Shown: positions 46,971 through 56,749, counted from the first letter of the stretch. The stretch is 64,000 bases of DNA from Pedobacter antarcticus (GCF_900112985.1 NZ_FONS01000002.1:434001-498000); one strand, 5' to 3'. Program-made: numbers and translations. Notes: generated by a model not told the origin, from the sequence alone.

Positions 46971-47009
46971 AAAATCCCGTAAGCCTTGTATATGCTGACG
47001 GGATTTTTT
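46971..47009. terminator. Bidirectional terminator between the oxidoreductase and ilvE
   Basis: aaaaatcccgt (46971-46981) and acgggattttt (46999-47009), 11 bp perfect arms, A and T runs on both sides. It serves both convergent genes and marks the right edge of the accessory region. Confidence 0.85.
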
Positions 47010-47032
47010 TTAGTGGAGAAGGTTCGCTTTAA

Positions 47033-48145
47033 TTAAACGATCCAGTTCCAGCCGAATTCATCTGCGGTTACACCATAACGGATATCATTCAGTTTCTTAG
47101 CAATTGCAGGTGAGACAGTTCTGGTTGCAGGATCTGCAAGAACATGGTTTTTACCTTCGTAAGAGATCTCGCTGATCTGAGTAACTGTTGCTGCGGTTCC
47201 TACTGCAAAGGCTTCGGTAAGGGTACCATTTTCAATAGCTTCCAGAACTTCGCTGATTGCGACTCTTCTTTCTTCTACCGTAATTCCCATACTTTTAGCC
47301 AACAGGATAATCGTATCGCGCGTAACACCATCCAGGATAGTTTCCCTCACTTCGGGTGTTACGATTTTACCATCGATGATAAACATCAGGTTGGCAGCAC
47401 CGGACTCTTCTACATATTTATTTTCTTTGGCATCTGTCCAGATTAACTGGTCAAATCCTTGTGCCTGAGCTTCAACAGTAGGGAGCATTGCTCTTGAATA
47501 GTTACCTGCAGTTTTTGCGGCACCTACACCACCATTGTCAGAACGGGTATAATGAGTTTCAATTTTAACCCGTAAAGGGTTGCTGTAATATGGCGCACTT
47601 GGGTTGGCCAGGATTACAAATTTGTAGCTGGACGATGGTCTTACGCCTAAAACAGGGTCTGTTGCGAACATTACCGGACGCAGATAAAGAGAGTAATTTT
47701 CTTCTGAAGGGACCCATGCTTTGTCAATGTTAATCAACGCAGCAATACCTTGCATAAATACATCTTCAGGAATCGTAGCCATAGCCATACGTACAGCCGA
47801 TTTATTGAGCCTTGCGAAGTTCTTGTCGGCACGAAAAACACTAACGCTTCCATCAGGTTGTGTGTAAGCTTTCATCCCTTCAAAAATAGCCTGTCCGTAG
47901 TGAAGTGCAGATATTGCAGGACTCATCGAAATAGGACCATAAGGTAGAATTTCGAAGTTTTTCCATTCTCCGTCTTCGAAGTCTGCAACGAACATGTGGT
48001 CTGTAAAAACCTTTCCGAATGGAAGGTCTCTGAAATCTGTTTCTGCCAATCTGGATTGACCAGCTTTTGTGGTTTTAATATTTAAAGAATCTTTCACTGT
48101 CTCTGTTTTTATCTCGGTAAAATTAGGAAAAAATAGGGCGGACAC
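47033..48145 (-). CDS. ilvE: Branched-chain amino acid aminotransferase
   Basis: 370 residues as an ATG-started frame. The PLP lysine lies in AAKTAGNYSRAM; FGKVFTDHMFVADF, GQAIFEGMKAY, and EESGAANLMFI are type-2 BCAT signatures. It makes and degrades Leu, Ile and Val. Related proteins usually start near the VKDSLNIKTT segment, so the first ~17 residues may not be translated and a GTG at that point is possible. Confidence 0.93.
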   Translation of the reverse strand: MSALFFPNFTEIKTETVKDSLNIKTTKAGQSRLAETDFRDLPFGKVFTDHMFVADFEDGEWKNFEILPYGPISMSPAISALHYGQAIFEGMKAYTQPDGSVSVFRADKNFARLNKSAVRMAMATIPEDVFMQGIAALINIDKAWVPSEENYSLYLRPVMFATDPVLGVRPSSSYKFVILANPSAPYYSNPLRVKIETHYTRSDNGGVGAAKTAGNYSRAMLPTVEAQAQGFDQLIWTDAKENKYVEESGAANLMFIIDGKIVTPEVRETILDGVTRDTIILLAKSMGITVEERRVAISEVLEAIENGTLTEAFAVGTAATVTQISEISYEGKNHVLADPATRTVSPAIAKKLNDIRYGVTADEFGWNWIV

Positions 48146-48201
48146 CTATTTTATTTTAATATTATGGGTTTTTGCCATATGATAACACTGTCTGAGCTCC
48201 T

Positions 48202-49500
48202 CTAATACAATACTCTGAATTTGATCGTATGCTCAATTTTTTTGAGTGATTTAAACAAATCTTTGTCGTATTCGGCATTGATATCTGTGATTGCGTACCC
48301 GATCGCTGCATTGGTCATCAGGAACTGTCCCACAATATTGATGCTGTGTTTCGCAAATACGGTATTGATCTGTGCCATAATTCCCGGTACATTCCGGTGG
48401 ACGTGGATCAGACGATGAGATTTGGCAATAAGCGGCAACTGCAGGTTCGGGAAATTGATGCTCAGATAGGTTGTCCCCTTGTTCATGAAGTCCAGCATTC
48501 TTTTAGGAATGAAATTGGCATTTCTGGGGTTGTGTTTCGGATCTTCAAAAACAACGATTCCCATTTCTGTGCATTTTTTCAGATCCAGATTGTCTTTAGC
48601 ATTACCGAGATAGCCTATAGTTTTCAGTTTCAGTGCCTCTTTTAACTTTTCTGGTTCTACCTTCTCTCCGTCAGCCAGCAATAACATATGCACATCCTTT
48701 ACATATTTAGGCTCGAATGTCTTTTTGTGACGGATAGAGAATCCATCTGTTTTTAGCAACTGGAGGCTTTCCGGCGCTACATCGCCTATAATCAGGCATA
48801 AAATCCGGTTTTTAGGGTAGGATATAGCTCTTGGCAGATTATTCACATACAGGAATTCATCGAAGCTTGGTGTAACATGATCTGCACGGCTCACGATACT
48901 TTCCCGGGAGATATTTTCTGTGAAGGCATAGAACTTTTTGATTAGTCCGCTTTCTCTCAGCTGGAAATCAGAATATCCGTCGCCGATCCCGTAAAGATCG
49001 CCTTCCAGATTTAGCTGCTGCATGAGTTTAACCTTTCCACCTTCCTCACTTAAAGGATTGGCGTGATCATAATCTATAATTTTTCCGTCACCGGTAGTGA
49101 CGAAAGTATTGGCATAAATATTTTCTTTCCGGATATGGTAAGGACTAACTACAGGGGTAATAAATTCCTTAAATCCGCCAGATACAATCAGAACCTGATC
49201 TGCATGTTTCTTGAAGAAAGCAGCATTTCTGGAAAAGGATTTCGAAACCTTCTTTTTCAGATGTTTAATTAATTGTTTGAGGTGATCTTCGGAAGCTTCC
49301 AATAAACGGACACGCTGTGCAAGGCTTTCACCGAAAGATAATTTACCTTCCATAGCCAGATTGGTCAGATCTTCGATTCTTTGAAAAATTGCTTCCTTAT
49401 CCGGATGCTTTTTCAGGGAGATACGGGCGAGTTCATCCAGTGCTTCTACCTGCGTAAAAGTGCTGTCAAAGTCGATAATATAGATGCTCTTCTGCTTCAT
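48202..49500 (-). CDS. SerB-like HAD phosphatase fused to SerA-derived substrate half and ACT domain
   Basis: 432 residues. The N-terminal ~220 residues are a HAD-IB phosphatase: IIDFDSTFTQ nucleophile motif, VSGGF, and GIGDGYSDF. From about 225 the sequence follows the N-terminal half of 3-phosphoglycerate dehydrogenase (TIGYLGNAKDNLDLKKC then MGIVVFEDPKHNPRNANF), but the NAD-binding domain is absent. The C-terminal ~75 residues are a SerA-type ACT domain, with HVHRNVPGIMAQIN and SINIVGQFLMT. The His, Asn and Asn residues that hold serine in E. coli SerA appear conserved. It probably dephosphorylates phosphoserine and may sense serine; this allosteric idea is inferred. Confidence 0.85.
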   Translation of the reverse strand: MKQKSIYIIDFDSTFTQVEALDELARISLKKHPDKEAIFQRIEDLTNLAMEGKLSFGESLAQRVRLLEASEDHLKQLIKHLKKKVSKSFSRNAAFFKKHADQVLIVSGGFKEFITPVVSPYHIRKENIYANTFVTTGDGKIIDYDHANPLSEEGGKVKLMQQLNLEGDLYGIGDGYSDFQLRESGLIKKFYAFTENISRESIVSRADHVTPSFDEFLYVNNLPRAISYPKNRILCLIIGDVAPESLQLLKTDGFSIRHKKTFEPKYVKDVHMLLLADGEKVEPEKLKEALKLKTIGYLGNAKDNLDLKKCTEMGIVVFEDPKHNPRNANFIPKRMLDFMNKGTTYLSINFPNLQLPLIAKSHRLIHVHRNVPGIMAQINTVFAKHSINIVGQFLMTNAAIGYAITDINAEYDKDLFKSLKKIEHTIKFRVLY

Positions 49501-49501
49501 T

Positions 49502-50470
49502 CTAGTGGTTCTTAAGTTTTAGACAAACTTCTTTTATGCTTTGTCCAACGGGTTTAAAACGGATGCCGGTTGCAAGTGTAACCTTCTCATTATCGTAAAA
49601 ACTGCTGATCATACTGCTTCTGACTACATCTTTGGTCAGGCCGAATGACTTACCAGTGATTGCCGAAGCCACACCGGCTATTCTCCGGGCGAGTCCCAGC
49701 ATCCAGGGTTTAGCCTCTTTTTGTGGTGCTTTAAGGCCAAATGCCTCTGCTATTTCTTTAAAGAGTTTGCGATAGGTATAATTTTCTGAAGAAATGATAA
49801 ATCTCTCAGCTGTAACTTCGCTATCCATCAGCTTGATCATTACGTCAGCAACATCTGAAACGTCTACTATACCGACGCCTCCGGAGGTGTAAAAATTCAT
49901 GCCTTTACGCACCAGTTTAAAAATTGATCCGCTGCCCTGAAAACCAGCCGAAGGGCCGATAATTACTGAAGGGTTAACAATAACCGCATCCAGGCCTTCG
50001 GTAATACTTCTCCAAACCTCCATTTCACCTTCATACTTGGAGATGGCGTAATGGCCGGAGTGTTTATCGTATTCCCAAAAATCCTTCTCTGTGATGAGCG
50101 CATTTTTTTTAGGTTCTCCCAATGCAGCAACGGAGCTCACATGGACTAGTCTTACGCCATAAAGCTGGCAAAGATTTGCGATGTTGCTGGTTCCTTCGAT
50201 ATTAACACGTAGCATCTCTGCCTGGTCTGAAGGAAGGAAGGACACCAGGGCAGCGCAATGAAAAACCTGTTTGATTCCTGAGAAAGCGTCTTCCAGATCT
50301 GCAGGGTCATTGATATCTGCAATAAACCATTCAATCAGCTCATTATCTGCTAAGTGTTTGGGGATTACAGCATGCTGCCTTTTTAGTGCACGCAGCTTTT
50401 TTCCCTGGCTGGTCAGCTGAAGAATCAGTTCTGAGCCTAAAAAACCTGTAGCACCGGTTACTAAAATCAT
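49502..50470 (-). CDS. NAD-dependent epimerase/dehydratase family protein
   Basis: 322 residues, extended SDR. Cofactor loop TGATGFLGSE, LVHVSSVAALGE, and YAISKYEGE with the Y-x3-K pair. GGVGIVDVSDVADVMIKLMD is typical of dihydroflavonol-reductase-like bacterial members. Substrate unknown. Its stop codon is 2 bp from the start codon of the SerB chimera gene on the same strand, so the two are co-transcribed. Confidence 0.88.
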   Translation of the reverse strand: MILVTGATGFLGSELILQLTSQGKKLRALKRQHAVIPKHLADNELIEWFIADINDPADLEDAFSGIKQVFHCAALVSFLPSDQAEMLRVNIEGTSNIANLCQLYGVRLVHVSSVAALGEPKKNALITEKDFWEYDKHSGHYAISKYEGEMEVWRSITEGLDAVIVNPSVIIGPSAGFQGSGSIFKLVRKGMNFYTSGGVGIVDVSDVADVMIKLMDSEVTAERFIISSENYTYRKLFKEIAEAFGLKAPQKEAKPWMLGLARRIAGVASAITGKSFGLTKDVVRSSMISSFYDNEKVTLATGIRFKPVGQSIKEVCLKLKNH

Positions 50471-50541
50471 TTCTTTTTGATGAGATATTATTAATATATG
50501 GTCTCAAAAATAGATATTTGAGGTCATACATTATATGAATT

Positions 50542-51726
50542 ATGAGCTTATCTGATTTTTTATCTCCCGTAAATCCTGAAACTTTCTCTCCCGCACAAGG
50601 TTTTATGACCTCGCAGTTAGGTATGAAGACCAGTTTTTATACGGATGAATTTCCGGAATTGGGAGATCGTCGTTTCGATATTGCTATAATTGGTGTAAAA
50701 GATGATCGTCAGGCAAAGCAGAATGAAGGTTGTTTTCTTGGGCCTGATTATTTCAGGGAGCAGTTTTACCTGCTGCATGAAGGTGCTTTCGGCAGTCGTA
50801 TCGTAGACCTGGGGAATATTCAGGCCGGGGCTGCCGTTTCGGATACTTACATTGCTTTGAAATTGGTTGTAGCTGAATTGATTCAGCAGGAGATTATCCC
50901 GGTAATTATCGGGGGAGGGCAGGATTTGACTTATCCGCAATACCTGGCCTATGAAGGGCTGGAACAAAAAGTTGATCTGGTTGTGGTAGACCGGAAATTT
51001 GACTTAGATGAAGACGAGCATGAAGAAGGAAGTATCATTACCGACTCGGATGCTTATCTGAACAGGATTTTATTACATCAGCCGAACTATCTGTTTAATT
51101 TTAGTAATGTCGGTTATCAGACTTACCTGGTTAGTCAGGAGAGTCTGAAAGTTATGAATAAACTCTATTTTGATGTACATCGCCTGGGAGACTTCTTGAA
51201 GGATATCAGTTCTGCTGAGCCCGTACTCCGAAATGCAAATATGGTGAGCTTCGATCTTTCTGCCATCCGTTCTGCAGATGCACCGGCTAATGGAAATGCG
51301 GGTCCCAATGGTTTTTACGGTGAGCAGGCTTGTAAAATCGCACATTATGCGGGTTTAAATGACAAGCTAACTTCCATAGGTTTCTACGAATTTAATCCGG
51401 CTTTTGATCGTAATGCGCAGACGGCAATGCTGCTGGCACAGATGGTCTGGTATTTCGTGGATGGTTTTTATAACCGTAAAAAGGATCTCCCTCTTAATCC
51501 TAAATCGGCCTACATGATTTACAGGACGAGCCTGAATGACGGATCCGGAGAAATGTTATTTGTCAAAAGTAAAAAAACTGACCGCTGGTGGATGCAGGTT
51601 CCGTATCCCGGAATGACGGAAAATGAACGGTATCACCTGGTTCCCTGCAGATATGAGGATTATACCATGGCTGTAAATGGGGAAATGCCCGATCTGTGGT
51701 GGAGGACTTATCAGAAACTACTTTAA
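50542..51726 (+). CDS. Arginase/formimidoylglutamase-fold protein lacking metal ligands
   Basis: 394 residues. The arginase-fold blocks are recognisable but altered: GGGHD reads GGGQD (124-128), DAHxD reads DRKFD (150-154), and the S-x-D-x-D block reads SFDLSAIR (236-243). So three of the six usual manganese ligands are replaced (His to Gln, His to Lys, Asp to Ser). Catalysis by the classical mechanism is unlikely. The C-terminal ~100 residues (RWWMQVPYPGMTENERYHLV) are an extension. Such genes are often annotated as formimidoylglutamase in Bacteroidota; a structural or regulatory role is more likely. Divergent from the epimerase gene. Confidence 0.8.
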   Translation: MSLSDFLSPVNPETFSPAQGFMTSQLGMKTSFYTDEFPELGDRRFDIAIIGVKDDRQAKQNEGCFLGPDYFREQFYLLHEGAFGSRIVDLGNIQAGAAVSDTYIALKLVVAELIQQEIIPVIIGGGQDLTYPQYLAYEGLEQKVDLVVVDRKFDLDEDEHEEGSIITDSDAYLNRILLHQPNYLFNFSNVGYQTYLVSQESLKVMNKLYFDVHRLGDFLKDISSAEPVLRNANMVSFDLSAIRSADAPANGNAGPNGFYGEQACKIAHYAGLNDKLTSIGFYEFNPAFDRNAQTAMLLAQMVWYFVDGFYNRKKDLPLNPKSAYMIYRTSLNDGSGEMLFVKSKKTDRWWMQVPYPGMTENERYHLVPCRYEDYTMAVNGEMPDLWWRTYQKLL

Positions 51727-51803
51727 TAATTACGTGATTTATTCACCTAATAGAATTTCTATATAACAATTGCCTTTGTTTTTCTAATGATTTAAAATAT
51801 TGA

Positions 51804-51838
51804 TAAAAAAAGCCGCTGCAGACGCAGCGGCTTTTTTT
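51804..51838. terminator. Bidirectional terminator between the arginase-fold gene and purD
   Basis: aaaaaaagccgctgc and its complement, loop agac, form a stem of about 13-15 bp with A and T runs on both sides. It lies between two convergent genes. Confidence 0.88.
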
Positions 51839-51851
51839 ATCAATATTTTAT

Positions 51852-53123
51852 TTATACCAGATCAAATCCGATATCTTCCCTGAAGTACTTGCCATCGAAG
51901 TAAATACGGGAAGCGTCAGCTGTAGCTGATTGCAAGGCATCAAACTGCGTGTCCTGTAAGCTGGTGATCGCAATTACTCTACCACCATTGGTTTTCACAA
52001 CTCCACCTTCCAGTGCCGTTCCGGCATGAAAAGCAAGGGATTTACGGATGTTCTCTATGCCGCTGATCGCTTTGCCTTTTTCGTAGTCACCAGGATATCC
52101 GCCAGCTACGATCATTACTGTAGCTGCCGATTTAGGGCTGATCTTCAGGGTACATTCGTTTAGTTTTTGTTTGGAGGCTGCAATGAAAAGTTCTACCAGG
52201 TCATTTTCAATTCTTGGTAATACACTTTCTGTCTCCGGATCGCCCATTCTGCAGTTATACTCAATGATCAGGGGTTTATCTCCGACTTTAAACAGGCCAA
52301 AGAATATAAATCCGCTATAGTCAATACCGTCTTTTTTTAATCCCTCAATTGTAGGTACGATAATCGTATCTTCTACTTCTTTCAGGAATTTTTCGTCGGC
52401 GAAAGGAACCGGAGAAACCGAGCCCATTCCACCTGTATTCAGGCCTGTATCTGCCTGACCTATTTTTTTATAATCTTTCGCTTCGGGCAGTACAACATAG
52501 TTTTCTCCGTCCGTCAGTACGAATACAGAAAGTTCAATACCAGTCAGGAATTCTTCAATGACGACTATCGCACCTGCTGTTCCGAATTTTCCGCCAAGCA
52601 TTAATTTAAGTTCTTCTGCTGCTTCTTCTTTAGTCTGGCAGATCAGGACACCTTTGCCCGCAGCAAGACCATCTGCTTTAAGCACTACAGGCATGCTATG
52701 GTTTTCCAGGTAAGCCAATCCATCTTCCAGGTTTTCTCCAGTGAATGAACGGGAGCCTGGTGTTGGGATATTGTGGCGGGCCATAAAAGCTTTTGCGAAA
52801 TCTTTACTGCCTTCCAGAATAGCCCCTTCTTTTTTTGGACCAATTACCGGGATGTGTTTCAGGTCTTCATCAGCCAGGAAAAAGTCATGAATTCCATTAA
52901 CCAGGGGTTCTTCCGGGCCAACTACCACAAAGTTGATTTCTTCTTTCAGTACCAGCTTTTTTACGGCTTCAAAATCGTTTGGATTTAAGGGAAAGTTTTT
53001 GCCGTACGCCGCAGTACCACCATTACCGGGTGCAATGATGAGTTTTTCGCATAATGCAGACTGGCTCATTTTCCAGGCGAAAGCGCTTTCTCTGCCGCCG
53101 GATCCTAATAATAAGATATTCAT
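51852..53123 (-). CDS. purD: Phosphoribosylamine-glycine ligase
   Basis: 423 residues, normal length. LLLGSGGRESAFAWKM at the start, APGNGGTA, the ATP-grasp segments VLKADGLAAGKGVLIC, and GGMGSVSPVP, YNCRMGDPET. Second step of de novo purine synthesis: ligates glycine to phosphoribosylamine. No other pur gene is adjacent. Confidence 0.96.
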   Translation of the reverse strand: MNILLLGSGGRESAFAWKMSQSALCEKLIIAPGNGGTAAYGKNFPLNPNDFEAVKKLVLKEEINFVVVGPEEPLVNGIHDFFLADEDLKHIPVIGPKKEGAILEGSKDFAKAFMARHNIPTPGSRSFTGENLEDGLAYLENHSMPVVLKADGLAAGKGVLICQTKEEAAEELKLMLGGKFGTAGAIVVIEEFLTGIELSVFVLTDGENYVVLPEAKDYKKIGQADTGLNTGGMGSVSPVPFADEKFLKEVEDTIIVPTIEGLKKDGIDYSGFIFFGLFKVGDKPLIIEYNCRMGDPETESVLPRIENDLVELFIAASKQKLNECTLKISPKSAATVMIVAGGYPGDYEKGKAISGIENIRKSLAFHAGTALEGGVVKTNGGRVIAITSLQDTQFDALQSATADASRIYFDGKYFREDIGFDLV

Positions 53124-53301
53124 GAAGCAAATATAACCGCTTTACCTAAATTTCACAGTTTACGTGCATGTTTAAATTCAGATTGAAGCGCCAGACCAGC
53201 TAGTTAACTTACAAAGTAATGACAAATTGTACAATACGTAGAAATAACCACTGAAGGACAGCGGGAAATAACAGATATTTTGTATTTTTAGCGCCTTACA
53301 A

Positions 53302-53321
53302 CTGCCAATCTGACTTGTCAG
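53302..53321 (+). promoter_or_regulatory. CTGCCA/CTGAC element upstream of secA
   Basis: CTGCCAATCTGAC (53302-53314) followed by inverted GTCAG (53317-53321), about 70 bp before secA. The same 13-mer with one difference lies upstream of groES. It also lies inside a larger imperfect stem (ttacaac ... gttgtaa). Confidence 0.4.
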
Positions 53322-53382
53322 CCGGAATGGCTTAATTGTTGTAAAATTAAGACTTTATATAAAATTTAACACAATCAAAACG

Positions 53383-56300
53383 ATGCTAGGATTTTTAACC
53401 AAGGTTTTTGGAAGCAAATCGGAAAGAGATATTAAGGCAATCCAACCACTTGTCATCAAAATAAACGAGGAATACGCTAAGCTTTCTTCATTGAGTAATG
53501 ATGAACTGCGTAACAAAACCGTCTATTTTAAAGATGTAATTGCAAAATCATTAGCAGAAATCGATGCGCAGATTGCTGCATTGAAAGCAGAAGCTGAGGA
53601 TCAGCAACTGGCGCTTGCAGAAAAGACTGCGCTTTATGAGCGTATTGATGTATTGATCAAGGATAGGGACAAAGAACTTGAAGTAGTTTTATTACAGTTG
53701 CTGCCTGAGGCATTTGCTGTAGTTAAAGAAACTTCACGCCGCTTAACTGAAAATGGTACGCTGGAAGTTACGGCTTCTGCGTATGACAGGGAATATGCGG
53801 CAAGACGCAGTAACGTTAAAATTGAAGGCGATAAAGCTTACTGGGCTAATACCTGGGATGCTGCCGGAAGTACTGTTGTTTGGAATATGGTGCATTATGA
53901 TGTACAGCTGATTGGTGGTATTGTATTGCACAGCGGCAAAATTGCAGAGATGGCAACTGGTGAGGGTAAAACACTGGTGAGTACGCTACCTGCTTACCTG
54001 AATTCTTTAGCCGGTCAGGGTGTGCATATTGTAACTGTCAATGATTACCTGGCACGACGTGACTCGGAGTGGAACGGTCCGCTATTCGAATTCCACGGAC
54101 TACGTGTAGATTGTATAGATAAACATGAGCCGAATTCACAGGAACGCAGAAATGCTTACCTGGCGGATATCACTTATGGAACGAATAATGAATTTGGTTT
54201 TGACTACCTGCGTGACAATATGTCTCAGGAGCCTGGCCAGCTGGTTCAGCGTAAGCTGCACTTCGCGATGGTCGATGAGGTCGATTCAGTCCTGATCGAT
54301 GATGCACGTACCCCACTGATTATTTCAGGTCCGGTACCTTTTGGTGATCAGCATGAGTTTCATGAATTGAAACCAAGAATTGAACGTCTGGTTAATGCGC
54401 AGAAAGATTTTGTGAGCAGGGCACTGAACGAGGCTAAAAAATCTATCAATGATGGCAGAACTGGTCCGGATGAGGGCGAAGGAGGCTTGGCTCTATTAAG
54501 AGCATTCCGTGGTTTGCCAAAAAATAAAGCACTGATTAAATTTTTAAGTGAAGGTGGTAACAGACAGTTACTGCTGAAAACTGAAAATTATTATATGGCA
54601 GATCAGTCTAAGAATATGCCTAAGGTTGATGCTGAATTGTATTTCCATATTGATGAGAAAAACAATCAGGTTGAACTAACCGAAAAAGGTATTGAACTGA
54701 TTACTAAATCTGGTGAAGATGAGCATTTCTTCGTATTACCTGATGTGGGTACTGAGATTGCTGAAATTGAAAAATCTGCTTTAAGCAGTGAAGATAAAAT
54801 CGCGAGAAAAGATGAACTGATGCGTGATTATTCAATCAAGGCAGAAAGGGTTCACTCTGTTAACCAGTTGTTGAAAGCATATACCCTGTTCGAAATGGAC
54901 GTGGAGTATATCATTGATGAAGGCAAAATTAAAATCGTTGATGAGCAGACTGGACGTATTATGGACGGTCGCCGTTATTCTGATGGTCTACACCAGGCGA
55001 TTGAAGCAAAAGAGAATGTAAAAGTAGAAGATGCTTCACAAACTTATGCTACAGTAACTTTACAGAACTTCTTTAGAATGTACCACAAATTATGTGGTAT
55101 GACTGGTACAGCAACAACTGAATCGGGTGAGTTCTGGTCAATCTATAAACTGGACGTGGTTGAAATTCCAACTAACCGCGTAATGTCCAGAATTGATCAT
55201 CAGGATTATGTTTACCGTACGGTAAGGGAAAAATATAATGCTGTTGCTGAGGAAATTGTTAAACTGACACAGGCAGGCAGACCGGTTCTGGTAGGTACAA
55301 CTTCGGTTGAGATCTCCGAATTGCTGAGTCGTATGTTAAAACTGCGTGGTATCAAACATAATGTACTGAATGCGAAAATGCACCAGAAGGAAGCAGATAT
55401 CGTTGCAGAAGCTGGTCAGGCAGGTACAGTAACGATTGCAACCAACATGGCTGGTCGTGGTACGGATATTAAACTAGGTGCTGGTGTGAAAGATGCAGGT
55501 GGTTTGGCAATCGTTGGTACAGAGCGTCATGAGTCGCGTCGTGTAGACAGACAGTTACGTGGTCGTGCAGGTCGTCAGGGTGATCCGGGATCATCTCAGT
55601 TCTTCGTTTCCCTGGAAGATAACCTGATGCGTTTATTCGGTTCGGAAAGAATCTCCAATATTATGGTGAAAATGGGAATTGAAGATGGTGAAGTGATTCA
55701 GCATTCTATGATTACCAAATCTATCGAGCGTGCACAGAAAAAAGTAGAAGAGAATAACTTTGGTATCCGTAAACGTTTACTGGAGTATGATGATGTAATG
55801 AACTCACAGCGTTCTGTTATTTATGCCAAACGTAAAAATGCCTTATTTGGTGAACGTCTGGACGTAGATATGAACAATATGGTATTCGATGTTGCTGAAG
55901 ATGTGGTTACTGAATATAAAGAAGAAGGAAATTACGAAGGTTTCAAACTGGAAGTAATTAAAAATTTCTCTCTGGATACAGCAATTACCGATCAGGAATT
56001 CAGCTCGAGAAGTGTACATATCTTAACGGATAAATTATTCGAAGAAGCTACTGCTTTCTATAACCGTAAGTCTGATGCAATTATTAGCCAGGCGATGCCG
56101 GTTCTGACCCAGGTTTTTGAAGAACGTGGTGATCATATTGAGCAGATCGTAGTTCCTTTCACAGATGGTATCAGAAGTATTCAGGTGCCTGTTGAATTGA
56201 AAAAAGCAATTGCGAACAACGGTCGTGAAGTGACTAAGTCCTTTGAGAAAACAATCGTGCTTGCACTGATTGATGAATCATGGAAAGAACATTTGCGTGA

Positions 56301-56691
56301 AATGGATGAATTGAAACAATCAGTTCAGAATGCAGTTTACGAGCAGAAAGATCCATTAATTATTTATAAAATGGAAGCATTTAACCTGTTTAAAAACATG
56401 TTGAATGCGGTGAATAAAGAAGTGGTGAGCTTCCTGTATAAAGGTGGTATTCCTGGTCAGCAGGAAGCCGACGATGTCAGAGAGGCACAAGCACCTCAGC
56501 CGGTTTCAAATAAAATACAGGCTACAAAACCTGAGTTTGCTTCAGCTGGTTCTTCGGAAGGTCAGTTTGAGGACACCAGAGAGCAGGCTCCGCAGCAGCC
56601 TATCCGCAAAGAAGTGACAGCAGGCAGAAATGACCTTTGTCCTTGTGGTAGCGGCAGGAAATTTAAAAACTGCCATGGTGCCGGATTGTAA
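53383..56691 (+). CDS. secA: Preprotein translocase ATPase SecA
   Basis: 1102 residues, longer than the ~900 of E. coli, as is usual in Bacteroidota. Walker A MATGEGKTL, Walker B region MVDEVDSVLIDDARTP, motif VGTTSVEIS, helicase motif VI DRQLRGRAGRQGDPG, and the C-terminal zinc-binding CPCGSGRKFKNCHG. The extra length is mainly an insertion in the preprotein cross-linking/NBD1 area (about 320-500, with ALNEAKKSINDGRTGPDEGEG cut short here). Drives Sec export. Ends at a hairpin terminator. Confidence 0.97.
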   Translation: MLGFLTKVFGSKSERDIKAIQPLVIKINEEYAKLSSLSNDELRNKTVYFKDVIAKSLAEIDAQIAALKAEAEDQQLALAEKTALYERIDVLIKDRDKELEVVLLQLLPEAFAVVKETSRRLTENGTLEVTASAYDREYAARRSNVKIEGDKAYWANTWDAAGSTVVWNMVHYDVQLIGGIVLHSGKIAEMATGEGKTLVSTLPAYLNSLAGQGVHIVTVNDYLARRDSEWNGPLFEFHGLRVDCIDKHEPNSQERRNAYLADITYGTNNEFGFDYLRDNMSQEPGQLVQRKLHFAMVDEVDSVLIDDARTPLIISGPVPFGDQHEFHELKPRIERLVNAQKDFVSRALNEAKKSINDGRTGPDEGEGGLALLRAFRGLPKNKALIKFLSEGGNRQLLLKTENYYMADQSKNMPKVDAELYFHIDEKNNQVELTEKGIELITKSGEDEHFFVLPDVGTEIAEIEKSALSSEDKIARKDELMRDYSIKAERVHSVNQLLKAYTLFEMDVEYIIDEGKIKIVDEQTGRIMDGRRYSDGLHQAIEAKENVKVEDASQTYATVTLQNFFRMYHKLCGMTGTATTESGEFWSIYKLDVVEIPTNRVMSRIDHQDYVYRTVREKYNAVAEEIVKLTQAGRPVLVGTTSVEISELLSRMLKLRGIKHNVLNAKMHQKEADIVAEAGQAGTVTIATNMAGRGTDIKLGAGVKDAGGLAIVGTERHESRRVDRQLRGRAGRQGDPGSSQFFVSLEDNLMRLFGSERISNIMVKMGIEDGEVIQHSMITKSIERAQKKVEENNFGIRKRLLEYDDVMNSQRSVIYAKRKNALFGERLDVDMNNMVFDVAEDVVTEYKEEGNYEGFKLEVIKNFSLDTAITDQEFSSRSVHILTDKLFEEATAFYNRKSDAIISQAMPVLTQVFEERGDHIEQIVVPFTDGIRSIQVPVELKKAIANNGREVTKSFEKTIVLALIDESWKEHLREMDELKQSVQNAVYEQKDPLIIYKMEAFNLFKNMLNAVNKEVVSFLYKGGIPGQQEADDVREAQAPQPVSNKIQATKPEFASAGSSEGQFEDTREQAPQQPIRKEVTAGRNDLCPCGSGRKFKNCHGAGL

Positions 56692-56708
56692 TTTGTAATA
56701 CCCATATA

Positions 56709-56749
56709 GAATGCCGATTTTTGAAAAAAAATTCGGCATTCTTTTTTTT
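56709..56749 (+). terminator. Terminator after secA
   Basis: gaatgccga (56709-56717) and tcggcattc (56733-56741) form a 9-bp stem, followed by eight T. It overlaps the spurious upstream extension of the next frame. Confidence 0.85.
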
